From assembly GCA_902651635.1 (NCBI GenBank), contig CACRSC010000007.1:451868-515867 (forward strand): DNA of 64,000 nucleotides, written 5' to 3'. Origin of the DNA: Mastigamoeba balamuthi. Lineage: Eukaryota > Evosea > Mastigamoebida > Mastigamoebidae. How positions within the stretch are numbered: position 1 is the first letter of the stretch; each line of letters starts with the position of its first letter. The notes under the pieces were generated by a model that was not told where the DNA came from, did no database searches, and worked only from the letters and a program-made list of their open reading frames with translations. Both the position numbers and the translations under genes were made by a program. Positions 55,329-64,000 of the stretch are shown here, in pieces.

Positions 55329-56672
55329 GGCAGGGGCAGGAGCATCAGCCGCGGGCTCCGCGTGCTCCTCCTTGTGCTCGGCAGCAGGAGAGGAGGTGTG
55401 CGACGGAGACTTGGCGGGGGCAGTGGGCAGAGGCCTCTTGGAAGCTGGGGACACGGGCGTCGCAGGCTTGTGCGCAGCGGGGGGAGACACCACAGGGGCA
55501 GCGGTCGGCTCAGGGGTCGTCTCGGGGCTGGAGTCCACCTGCTGCGCAGGCGCCGGGGCCTTGACGGGGTCGGGAGCGGCCACAGGCGTGCTCGCGGCCG
55601 CAGGGACGGCTGGCGACTTGCACGGGGACACCGACCTCTGAGGGGTTCCCGCACGCTCGANGTGCTCGCGGCCGCAGGGACGGCTGGCGACTTGCACGGA
55701 GACGCCGACCTCTGAGGCGTTCCCGCACGCTCGACGTCGGGATCGGGCGTCGAGGCCGAGTCCGTGTGGGGGCTGGGGCTCGAGGGCAGGTCGGGGGAAG
55801 ACTTGGAGAAGTCCTGCTTGGCTCCGAACACCGCAGGCGCCCAGCTGTTGGTTCCCCGCGGGGCGTCAGCTCAACGGAAACAAACGACGACGGAGAGAAC
55901 AAAGCGAGTACTTCTTCTTGTGCTGCTCGCGCCCTGTGCCAAAGTCACCGTGAGCATGGAGGACCCCATACACGGTGCGGTTGGCGTACCGAATCCCTCG
56001 TCGTAGTTGCCCTTGGTCTTGAAGAGCTTGATCTGCCGTTTTGTGTCAAGGTCAGACGCGCCTCACCGGATCCGTGTCACACGCACGTAGCAGGGCTTGC
56101 AGTAGTAGTGCCCGGACAGCGCCGTGTAGTTGCCGGTCCCGAGCGTCTTCTTGCAGACCTGCGGTGCCGTTTCAGTTCGAGGAAAAACTGTGGAACACTC
56201 TCGAAGAGGTCCACACGGGCGTTCCACGGAACACTCCCACCCCACCGAAAACACCGCACCGCACAGGCCCCCACGCGCCCCAGCCACGACGAGGACCCTC
56301 CCCCGTGGCCTCGCCCCGCCCCCTCCCGGCGTCGGTTGGAGCGAAGGTGCACAACAGGGCGGTGTGGGCCACCCGAGTCGAGTGTAACTGGGGGCCTTTT
56401 CTCTCATCGAACGGCTGCCATAGCAGCACACGGGACGCGCACGAGGCACCGGGGGACGCGGACGGGAGGGAGGGGAGAGGCGCCTGGGGCGGGCAGGGTC
56501 GCCGTACCTCGCACTTGAGGCAGTTTTTGTGGTAGACGACGCCGTCGACGATCATGCGCTCCTGCTCGTAGGCCGTCTTGCCGCACGTCGGGCACTTGTT
56601 CGACCGGGGCGACTTGCCACCGTTGCTGAAGGCCGGGGGAGGGGTCAGGCTCGGGCTCTGTGCACTCGACAT
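54370..56672 (-). CDS. LIM + CBM20 + dual-specificity phosphatase fusion (laforin-like)
   Basis: Exons 56672-56508, 56158-56087, 56032-55990, 55933-55912, 55844-54963 and 54894-54370. Residues about 30-95 form one LIM domain (CPTCGKTAYEQE, YHKNCLKCEVCKKTL, YYCKPCY) followed by the usual GNYDEGFG and HKKNW tail. A Pro/Ser/Ala-rich linker with an Ala run follows, then a CBM20 starch/glycogen-binding domain (VGEHETLGSWD, MQWNEGHVWKA, FKFVVQ) and a C-terminal dual-specificity phosphatase with the active site HCHAGIGRTG. CBM20 + DSP is the laforin arrangement (glycogen dephosphorylation). A 73-bp direct repeat and an N at 55661 break the frame; counting the 74-nt unit once gives 1635 nt, 544 residues, in frame, so the break is probably an assembly artefact. 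Confidence 0.82.
55588..55734. repeat. 73-bp direct duplication around an N
   Basis: 55588-55660 and 55662-55734 are near-identical, separated by one N at 55661. Each encodes the same linker segment on the minus strand (ERAGTPQRS.SPCKSPAVPA). See the fusion gene for its effect on the frame. Confidence 0.85.
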
Positions 56673-56932
56673 GCTGCTCGCGGTGTGCGGCTGGTGGTCC
56701 GTCTCGCTGTCCTTGTGTTCTTTCTGCGCCTTTCTTAACTTCAACGTCGTTTTCAAATCTGGAAATCTTTGCACGCTGACGAGATATCTGCCAACGTGGC
56801 TTCGCCTGCCCCTCTGACCACCGCTCGGCCAGACACGCGCGCGCAACACCGCCCGGGGCGCCAATAGGGGGGAGCTTGGTGTCGATCAGCGACTATCACA
56901 GGTGTTTGGGGGTCTGGGGAACAGACAACAGT

Positions 56933-59352
56933 TCATCTCTGCTGGCCTTTGCACTGCTCCAGCTGCAGCGCCAGGCTGTTGAGCTGCATGCGGTACGTCT
57001 CCTTCAGGTCCTCCACGTCGAGCCTCAGCTCCGCGAGCTGCTCCTCGCGCTCCCCGAGCAGCACCAGTGCGGCCTGGTGCCTTCTCTCGGCCTCCTCGGC
57101 CTCCTGGCCCGCCCTCTTGAGCCTCTCGATCTCCTGTTGCCTGCAGTTGCGTCCCCCGTCCCCCCAGCCGTCAGACGACCAGCAAGCCTCCCAGCCTCCG
57201 CCCTCCCCTGCACGGCCCGCACGCACAGCTCCGTGTTGCGAGTGGAGATGCGCACGATCTCCTCCTCGAGGTCTGCACGAGCAGACTTGAGGACGGAGAT
57301 CTGCTCCTGCAGCGCCGTGAGCTCCGAGCGCTGCGCCAGCCCCAGCACGCTGCCGACCCTGGGCGGCGCCTGCACCTGCGGCGAGGGGCTGCTGGGCACC
57401 GACTGCAGCTCCAGCGCGGCCCCGGCCCTCGGCGACAGCGGGCCCTGCTTCGGCGACGACATCGCGGGCGACGAGCGCATCGACGCCTGCCTGCGCAGCG
57501 TGCTGACCGTCGAGTCGAGCTCCGCGCGCAGCGACGCAGAGTCCGCGCGCGCAGCCGCCAGCGAGGCTGCGAGGGTGTCGCGCTCGGACGTCAGCGAGCT
57601 GACCTGCGCGCGCAGCGACTCGACGTCCCTCACCGCAGCCGCGAGCTCGCGCGAGCTCTTGGCAGCCTCCTCCTCGTTGGCCCGCGTCCTGCGGTCCTGC
57701 GCGCTGCGCGTGAGCCCCGGCGAGCGCAGCGACAGGGGGGCAGGCGACGAACTGACTCCTCGAGCTTCGAGGAGGTCGTCCTGAGGGCCTCGACTGCCTC
57801 GTTCAGGCGCAGCTCGGCGTCGCGCAGCTGCGCCCGCAGGCTGTGCTCGAGCGCCTCGAAGGCCTGCGACCTCGCCGAGGCCGTCTGCTGCAGCGCCTCG
57901 ATCTGCCTGAGCAGCGGCACCGTCGCGTCGAGCGCGTGCGCGGCGACCGTCTCGCCTCGGGCCTCGGCAGCCGCCAGGCGGCGCTGCAGCTCCGAGTTCT
58001 CGCGGGCGAGCTCCTCCTCGCGCCACGCGAACTCCTCGTTGGTGCGCTGCATCGCCGCGCGCAGCTCCTCGACGACGGAGCCGAGCTGCGCCTCGCGCTG
58101 GGCCGCGTCGGACTTGGCCTTGTCGAGCGCCTCCCTGAGCTGCTGCTGCGCCCGCTCGTTGGCCTCGATGTTGGCCGCGCCCAGCTTGTCCTGCGCCGCG
58201 GCGTGGGCCCTGCGGACGTCCGCGAGGTCCTTCCAGGCCTTCTCGAGCGCCGCCTGCAGCTCGCTCTTCTGCGCCTGCAGCTCCGTGACCTGCCGCTCCC
58301 ACTTGTCCTGCTGCTTGGCCCCCGCGGCCGTCAGGTCCTTGACCATGTCCAGCGTCTCCGAGCACCTCTTCTCAAACGCCTCGAGCTCGCCCACGCGCAC
58401 GCGCAGCCTGTCCCCCGCCGCCTCGGCCGCCGCGAGCTTGTCCCGCAGCGAGGCGATCGTCGCGTCGTCGTCCTTCTTCTCCGAGCGCGCCCGCTTGAGG
58501 ACGCTGTCCATCGCGCCCAGCCGCTTGCTCAGGCTCTCGCCCTCTGCGCGCAGCGCCTCGACCTCGCGGGTGCGCGCGGCCAGCGCCTCCTGCGCCGTCG
58601 CCAGCTCGCGCCGCGCGACGTCCGTGTCGGCCGAGCGCACCAGCGTGTCGCGCTCCTTGCGCAGCGTGTCGTAGCGCTTCTCCATCTGGAAGATGCGCTT
58701 GCTGAACTCGGCCTTGAGCTCCTGCACCTCCGCCACCGACGGCACGACCCTCAGCTCCGCAATCTCCCTGCAGTGCCCGCGCGCCCCGTGAGCGTGGGGA
58801 GGGCGGCAGGGGGGCAGAGCAGTGGCACGGACGCCTGCAGCTTCGTGATGCTGTCCGTGAGGTTCGCGTTCTGCTGCACTGCGCTCTGCAGCTGCCGCTC
58901 GCGCTCGCGCAGCAGCGCGCCCAGCTCGGGCGCGGGGGCCCCTCCCGCCTCGGGGGGCTGCGCCTCGCCGCCTGGGGCCGCCGGGGACGCCGCCGGGGGC
59001 TCCGCTGGCGCGTCGGACGAGTTCTCTGCCGCCGGGGACGCAGGCGCCGGCGCCGGCGCGTCTGACGACGCGTCTCTGAGGGACGGCGCCGAGCTCCGGG
59101 CCTCCGACAGCCTCTGCGAGCCCTGGGACGTCGTGCTGCGCGAGTCGTCCGACGGGGGCTTCGCGGGCTGCGGGCTCGTCGCCGCAGGGGCGCCTGTTCG
59201 CGTTTTTGCCCCCGGTCCCGTCGGGTTTTGAGACGCGGGGCCGACGCGCTGCGGGGGCGGGGGGCGGAGAGCGCACTCGGCGGAGGGGAGAGAGCGTCGT
59301 CGACGAAGGACTTGAGGGCGCGGCCGAACCCCCACGAGGCTGGTGAGGCCAT
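56933..59352 (-). CDS. TMF1-like golgin (Rab6-binding coiled-coil protein)
   Basis: The start is taken at 59352 (MASPASWGFGRALKSF); intron borders near 59250 and 58770 are uncertain. A Ser/Pro/Ala-rich N-terminal region is followed by several hundred residues of coiled coil (FSKRIFQMEKRYDTLRKERD, EELARENSELQRRLAAAEAR). The last exon (IERLKRAGQEAEEAERRHQA, LGEREEQLAELRLDVEDLKE, YRMQLNSL) matches the conserved C-terminal segment of TMF1/ARA160, where a GEK.EE..EL..DL.D.K..Y..QI pattern marks the family. The N-terminal short helix is also typical. Predicted peripheral Golgi tether. An upstream in-frame Met at 59496 exists but lies in weaker sequence. Confidence 0.75.
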
Positions 59353-59646
59353 CTCTCCACGAATCGACGAACGAGTGTCGACAAATTGAATCTGCCCGCG
59401 AAGATCGCCAAGATTCTCTCTCCCCGGACGGGGAATATCTTGGGGCCGGCGTGACGCGGCGGGAGCCATTTCCTCTTCCGGCGGTTTCTTTGCCACATCA
59501 AAAACACTTGTTTAGTCACCGGCCCAGCGATACCCCCATGGCGGTGACCTCACGCAATCCTGAGATGAACTGTGCGCTCCCTTCCCTCTCCTCCCTGAGC
59601 TCTCACCCACTCCCGCACTGCGCTCGCGCGTGCAGTGGGCGACGCG
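59353..59646. promoter_or_regulatory. Divergent promoter region, golgin and bZIP genes
   Basis: About 290 bp separate the starts of the minus-strand golgin and the plus-strand bZIP. No specific element recognised. A TGCAG acceptor-like site right before the bZIP frame (59635) leaves room for an upstream bZIP exon. Confidence 0.35.
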
Positions 59647-59865
59647 ATGACAAAGAGGCGCGAGAGCAACCGCTGGGCGGCGCAGAGGTCCAGGGCGAGG
59701 CGCAAGGAGTACATCGCCAACCTCGAGAAGGCTGTGCGCGAGCTCGCAAACGAGAAGTTCGAGCTCTCGATACAGGCGGCGACGCTCACCAGCCAAGTAT
59801 GGGAGCAGTCGGTCCGCATAAAGGACCTTGAGAAGGAGCTGGAGCTGTCCCAGCTCGGGTTCTAA
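59647..59865 (+). CDS. Very small bZIP protein
   Basis: From the ATG at 59647 the product is 72 residues: a basic region (KRRESNRWAAQRSRARRKEY) with the N-x7-R spacing of bZIP factors (N followed by AAQRSR), then a leucine-zipper heptad helix (LEKAVRELANEKFELSI, LEKELEL). No activation domain is encoded here; either an upstream exon exists (acceptor-like TGCAG at 59630-59634) or the protein works as a stand-alone dimeriser/repressor. It is the only plus-strand gene on the right side of the window. Confidence 0.8.
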   Translation: MTKRRESNRWAAQRSRARRKEYIANLEKAVRELANEKFELSIQAATLTSQVWEQSVRIKDLEKELELSQLGF

Positions 59866-60010
59866 GACAGCTCCCTAGCAGCCCCCCATGAGACCACACG
59901 CCGCCCACCCTCTGCTGGCAGAAAACAAAGGACAGACACGGGAGCCACAACTCAGGTCATGTTGGTTGTCAGAGACGGGGGTAGTCGCAATTCGAAGGTG
60001 CTTCAGGCAC

Positions 60011-62325
60011 TCACCTCGACGAGCGGCGGAGGAAGTGCAGGGCGAGGAAGGACATGCCCCAGAGGAAGACCGACATGGACAGCAGGATGAAGAAGTTGTC
60101 CGTCTGCGAGAGGTTCTTGTTGACCTCGAAGCTGCTGAGGATCTGGGCCCCGGTGCACGTCCCTCCCCCGCCGACGCACGGGGCGGTGGTCCCCGCGAAT
60201 TGGTTCGTCATGAGGATGTTGTACTGGTAGCTGCCGAGCAGGCGTGAGGGCGCGACGGGCGAGGGAGCTGCGGAGCCCGTACTGCAGGAACGAGAGCCAG
60301 TAGGCCCACTTCCAGCCGAGCGGGATGGAGCTCGGGCGGATGAAGAACCCCGACGAGACCACGTACATGATCAGCGCGACGGGCGAGATAGACATGGCGA
60401 CTCCCACGTTCCCCGTGCACGACCCGATCAGGAAGTACAGCGATGCTGCGGCATCGGGCGTCAGAGCCAATTTCAAGCTCCCAAGACGACGGACCCGCCA
60501 CAAGGACGCCCATGCACACGGCGCAGATGAACACCACGTAGTGACCGAAGCCTCCTCTCAGGCCCACCTGTAAGAAGCGGGTTGAGACGTGAGGAAATCC
60601 GGTGAACGCAGCCGCACCAGGTAGTACTGTATCGTCCCGCTGATCAGCGGCCAGATGAGGACGAACGGCACCTCGAACAGCACCTTGGAGAGCCAGAAGG
60701 AGAAGGCTGAGTACAGCCCGGCGGCCCTCTCCCTCTGGAACAGGCTCGTCTCCTCGAGCACTGCAGAGGCAGCTCAGAAAGCAGCGCGTGGCCGTGGTGG
60801 CGGTACGCGGGCGTACACGAGTGCATGACGTACTGCGACGAGAACGACTGGTTGATCGCGATGAAGAAGAGGACGCCAGCAGTGTTGGTCGACGTGTCCG
60901 TCGCGTTGATGAAAATCGTTCCCTGTAGAGGAAACAGAGTGAGTTGCAAGAGGCCTTACTCTGCGCCGCGCACGAGGATGAAGGACATCAGCAGCGTGGT
61001 CGCGGCGACGGTGAGCAGTACGCGCGGGTTGCGGACGGCCGAGGTCACGTTCCTCCACGAGAGCAGCAACAGCTGCATCACCAGCGCGGTGGGCCAGAGC
61101 AGGACGGCGGCCCCGGCCTCCTTGAGCACCTCCCGGGGGGTCTTGGCGTGCTTCCTGTCCTGCGTGAGCGCATCGATCCGGCCCTGGACGTCGCCCCTCA
61201 GGCGCTCGTCGAACAGGTCCGCCAGCTTGGCCGGCCTCTTCCGCGCCGCCGTTCCGGAGTCCTGAATGGTCTCGAGGTACCTCCTCCTCACGAAGCTCGC
61301 AGGGCCCACCTCCTGCAGCACCGTGGCGTCGACTGCTCGGGAGCACAGACTCAGAACGATGCGCTGGAGGCACGGCAACGCACGGATGAAGTCGGCGACG
61401 CCGACGTCGGGGCTCCTCTGCAGGCCGATGTCCGAATAGTAGCCCTCGATGAGGCCGCGGTCGCCGAAGTAGACGACCTTGCCCTGCGACATGATGCAGA
61501 TGTCGTCGAGCAGCGAGAAGATCGTCGAGCGCGGCTGGTGCAGCGTGCACACGATCGTGTGTCCGTTGGTCGCGAGGTCCTTGAGCGCCACCATGACCGC
61601 CAGCGAGTTGAAGCTGTCCAGCCCTGAGGTCGGCTCGTCCAGCAGCAGCACGCTGGGCCTCCGCACGAGTTCGCACGCGATGGACAGCCTTTTCTTCTCG
61701 CCGCCCGAGATGCCGCGGATGAGCTCCGAGCCCACGTACGTGTTCTGCACGTGCTCGAGTCCCAGCTCCCTCAGCAGGGTGTCGACCTTTCGGAAAGGTC
61801 AGCTGCGGGCGAGCCCTGCTGGCGCTTACCCTGCTCTTCTTCTCCGAGTACGAGACCGACTGAGGGAGCCGCAAGAACGCGTGGAACATCAGCACCTCCC
61901 TCACGGTCTGGGCGGCGGGCAGGGCGTCGTCCTGGGACACGTACCCGACCTCGCCGCTTCGAATGGGCTTGCCGTTGACCAGCACGTGGCCCCTGATCGA
62001 CCCGGCCTTCCTCTCGCCAGCCAGGATGTCCAGCAGCGTCGACTTGCCAGCGCCGGTCGAGCCCAGCAGCGCCAGCACTCTGCCAGGCGACGCCACTCCG
62101 CACACGTTGTTCAGGATTGTCTTCTGAGCTCAGCAGGTCGCGTTAGCCAAGTGGGCGCACCAGCGAGCCCGCGAGTACCTTCTTCCTGCCAAACGGGCGG
62201 CTCCTGACGGCGTACGAGACTCCCGACCACGTGAGGAACGCCGGGGACGCGTTGGTCGAGAACATCGAGCACCCACCGCCCTCCATGGCCACAGCGGACT
62301 CCGATCCCTTGGTGCCCTCGCTCAT
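60011..62325 (-). CDS. ABCG-type half transporter
   Basis: Exons 62325-62179, 62123-61830, 61786-60974, 60922 to about 60820, about 60760-60570, then the remainder to 60011. N-terminal nucleotide-binding domain: Walker A GSTGAGKST, signature ISGGEKKRLSIA, Walker B LLLDEPTSGLD, H-loop TLHQP. Then a six-span ABCG membrane domain with SFILGTIFINA, GVLFFIAINQSFSS, FQRERAAGLYS and a C-terminal LSMSVFLWGMSFLALHFL. The NBD-before-TMD order marks the ABCG/White family, which works as dimers exporting lipids, sterols or drugs. The donor at 60973 (GTGCGC) rather than the later GTAAGG keeps the frame. The last exon borders are approximate. Confidence 0.85.
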
Positions 62326-62425
62326 TTGGTGAAGTCGCACGCACACGAGGCACAGAGTGCAGAAAAGAAAGTGCTTGCTGTGCGGTGTTCCGATTACGAA
62401 GCGTGTTGCAAGGGTTGCGCGGGGG

Positions 62426-63927
62426 CTAGTTGGGGCGGCGGGGAGTGAAGATGGCGACGGGGCCGTCGACGCCGTTGCTCGAGTTGCCCCACGCAGCTCG
62501 CGGGTGCCAGACGTGGAAGAACCCCTGCACATTAGGTCTGTTGATGACAAACTTCTTCTCCTTGAGCAGGTACACGAAGTGGTTGTCCTCCAGCCCGTGC
62601 GATGCCCTGGTGAGGTCTGTGCACACACCCGAGCGTCAGGGGAGGGGGGACGTCGTCACAAAGCGCACCCTCGTTGTAGAGGCCCATGTCCATGGCGTCG
62701 GAGACGTAGAGGCCGGCGTTGCCGAAGCCGTAGTGGCGCCAGAACCCGTGCTGGGGCGACACGACGCCGGCCATGCCCTCGTAGAGGCTGAAGCAGATGG
62801 GCACGAACGCGGCCTTGCCCCGCACGCTGTACAGCCTCGCGAGCCTCAGGAAGTGCGGGGGCACCAGCATGTCGACGTCGATCATCTTCGGCACGGCCAC
62901 AGGCGCTGTGAGGCACAGGGATGGGAAGGGGATGGCGCGATGGCCCGCACGAAGACGATGTCGTTGGGGTTGTGCTCGAAGACCCACTCCATGCCCTGCC
63001 TGAGCGAGCGGGCGCGGAAGAAGCCGTCCGTCTGGTTCTTCGGCAGCTTGACCTGCACGACGTCGGCCTCGACGCCGAACACCTTGGACCACTCGCCCAC
63101 GACGCTCTCCACATCGATGTCCGTGCTGCTCCCGGGCTGGCCGGTCAGAGTGGGCGGGGGCTGTGGTCGGAGCGAGGCGCGCACCTGCCCTGGTCCATGA
63201 TGACGACGCGGAAGTTGCACTCGTGGCTGACGACGTGGAGCTCGCCGATCGAGTTGAGAAGGCGCTGCAGGTGGAACCCCCTGTTCCTCGTCGACGTGAT
63301 GAAGCTGACGTAGGGCTGCCCCACGTCACTACACGCACTCCTGAACACCTCCAGCGGAGCCCCGCTGAGTGCGCATGCAAACGACTTCAACGCGCACATC
63401 GACGTTTACGGCAGCAAAACGGGCACCATACACGACGACGCCACACGGGTTTCTCTTCCCCCCCCGAGGCGAGAAACGGTTGTATTTCCACATTTTCCGG
63501 AAAAAACAGCTGAATCGAGCGCGCGTCAGAAAAGAAAAAAGCCCGCATGCCGCGTCACAGCAACGTCACCGACACCCCCACCCCCCGGTCCGAACCTGGC
63601 GAGACCCGACGCCCGCGAGGCCTCGAGCTGGTCGACCCTCCTCCTGAGGGAGACGGCGAGCTCTGCCGCCTGCCTGGCCTGGGCGGCGGCCGCGCCCCGC
63701 TCGCCCTCGGCGGCGGCCTCTGCGGGCGCCTGCGCGCGGACGGCGTCGACGTCGGAGCGCAGGCGGATGACCTCGACGGCCAGCGCCTCTGCGCGGCGGC
63801 GCAGCTCCTCGAGCTCGGCGGACGAGGGCCTCTGGCGGTCAGAGGGGCCCGGGGCGCGCAGGAGGGCGACGGTGAAGACCAGGGCGGCGATCAGGAGCGC
63901 CGCGTAGAGCAGCCGGGGCGCAGCCAT
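62426..63927 (-). CDS. Type II membrane glycosyltransferase, chondroitin GalNAcT-like
   Basis: The ATG at 63927 opens a short cytoplasmic end, one membrane anchor (LLYAALLIAALVFTVALL) and a stem coiled coil (LEELRRRAEALAVEVIRL). Later exons read VSFITSTRNRGFHLQRLLNS, FRVVIMDQG, MIDVDMLVPPHFLRLAR (DVD as the metal-binding DxD), YGFGNAGLYVSD, and LEDNHFVYLL then GFFHVWHP to the stop at 62426. This order (RNR motif, DxD, EDN, FH.WH) is that of the chondroitin synthase / GalNAc-transferase type (GT7 C-terminal fold). Predicted Golgi enzyme that extends a glycan; donor and acceptor unknown. Introns lie near 63530-63350, 63190-63140, 62930-62890 and 62650-62620; their borders are approximate. Confidence 0.75.
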
Positions 63928-64000
63928 GGGGGGGGATGATGATTGCGCACAAGCGCGATATTTTTGGGATATCCAACCGCGATTCGGTTTACCGCTCAGC

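Noticed and set aside
1-64000. tRNA, rRNA or other RNA genes
   Set aside because: I looked for clover-leaf-like box A/B patterns and rRNA-like stretches by eye and found none I could defend; a tRNAscan/Infernal run would be needed to exclude them.

Overview
The window is eukaryotic nuclear DNA. It is GC-rich, its genes are split by many short GT-AG introns (mostly 40-100 nt), and spacing is dense. The proteins are those of a complex protist: TRP-type channels, an ABCG half-transporter, a TMF-type golgin, a RhoGAP/WD-repeat protein and a laforin-like phosphatase. Gene content and intron style fit a free-living amoebozoan, possibly an archamoeba such as Mastigamoeba; that assignment is inference only.

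Left and centre (0.2-44.2 kb) are dominated by one multicopy gene family that I do not recognise, here called the TLDDL family after a conserved motif. I count 16 near full-length copies (T1-T16, 13 on + and 2 on - outside the B group as listed, three of them forming a distinct three-exon subfamily B at T8-T10) plus at least six decayed fragments. Exon 1 is almost always 316 nt, ends in phase 1 and carries a helical-looking domain with a small Cys cluster. Exon 2 carries a CTSSRKH block, a variable Ser/Pro/Ala linker and a C-terminal domain ending near an NPLNRNL motif. Reconstructed coding lengths are multiples of three for every intact copy, which supports the models. Two segments interrupt the array: a head-to-head pair of TRP-like channel genes with an unusual Cys-rich N-terminal half (4.1-11.3 kb), and a less GC-rich segment (19.5-26.6 kb).

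The less GC-rich segment holds a decayed gene and a 3.8-kb unit bounded by imperfect 33-bp inverted repeats (22721-22753 and 26501-26533). The unit contains three unrecognised genes, two of them divergent from a 70-bp gap with an 11-bp inverted repeat. I read it as a mobile element of a type I cannot name.

Right side (44.4-64 kb) is ordinary gene-dense sequence, almost all on the minus strand: an MFS transporter, a Ser-rich protein next to an assembly gap, a RhoGAP + WD-repeat protein, a LIM + CBM20 + dual-specificity-phosphatase fusion, a TMF-like golgin, a 72-residue bZIP on the plus strand, an ABCG half-transporter and a type II membrane glycosyltransferase of the chondroitin/GalNAc-transferase type. 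Cytoskeleton/Golgi/glycan themes recur but nothing shows that these neighbours act in one pathway. All exon coordinates were worked out by hand from splice signals, phase and comparison between paralogues.
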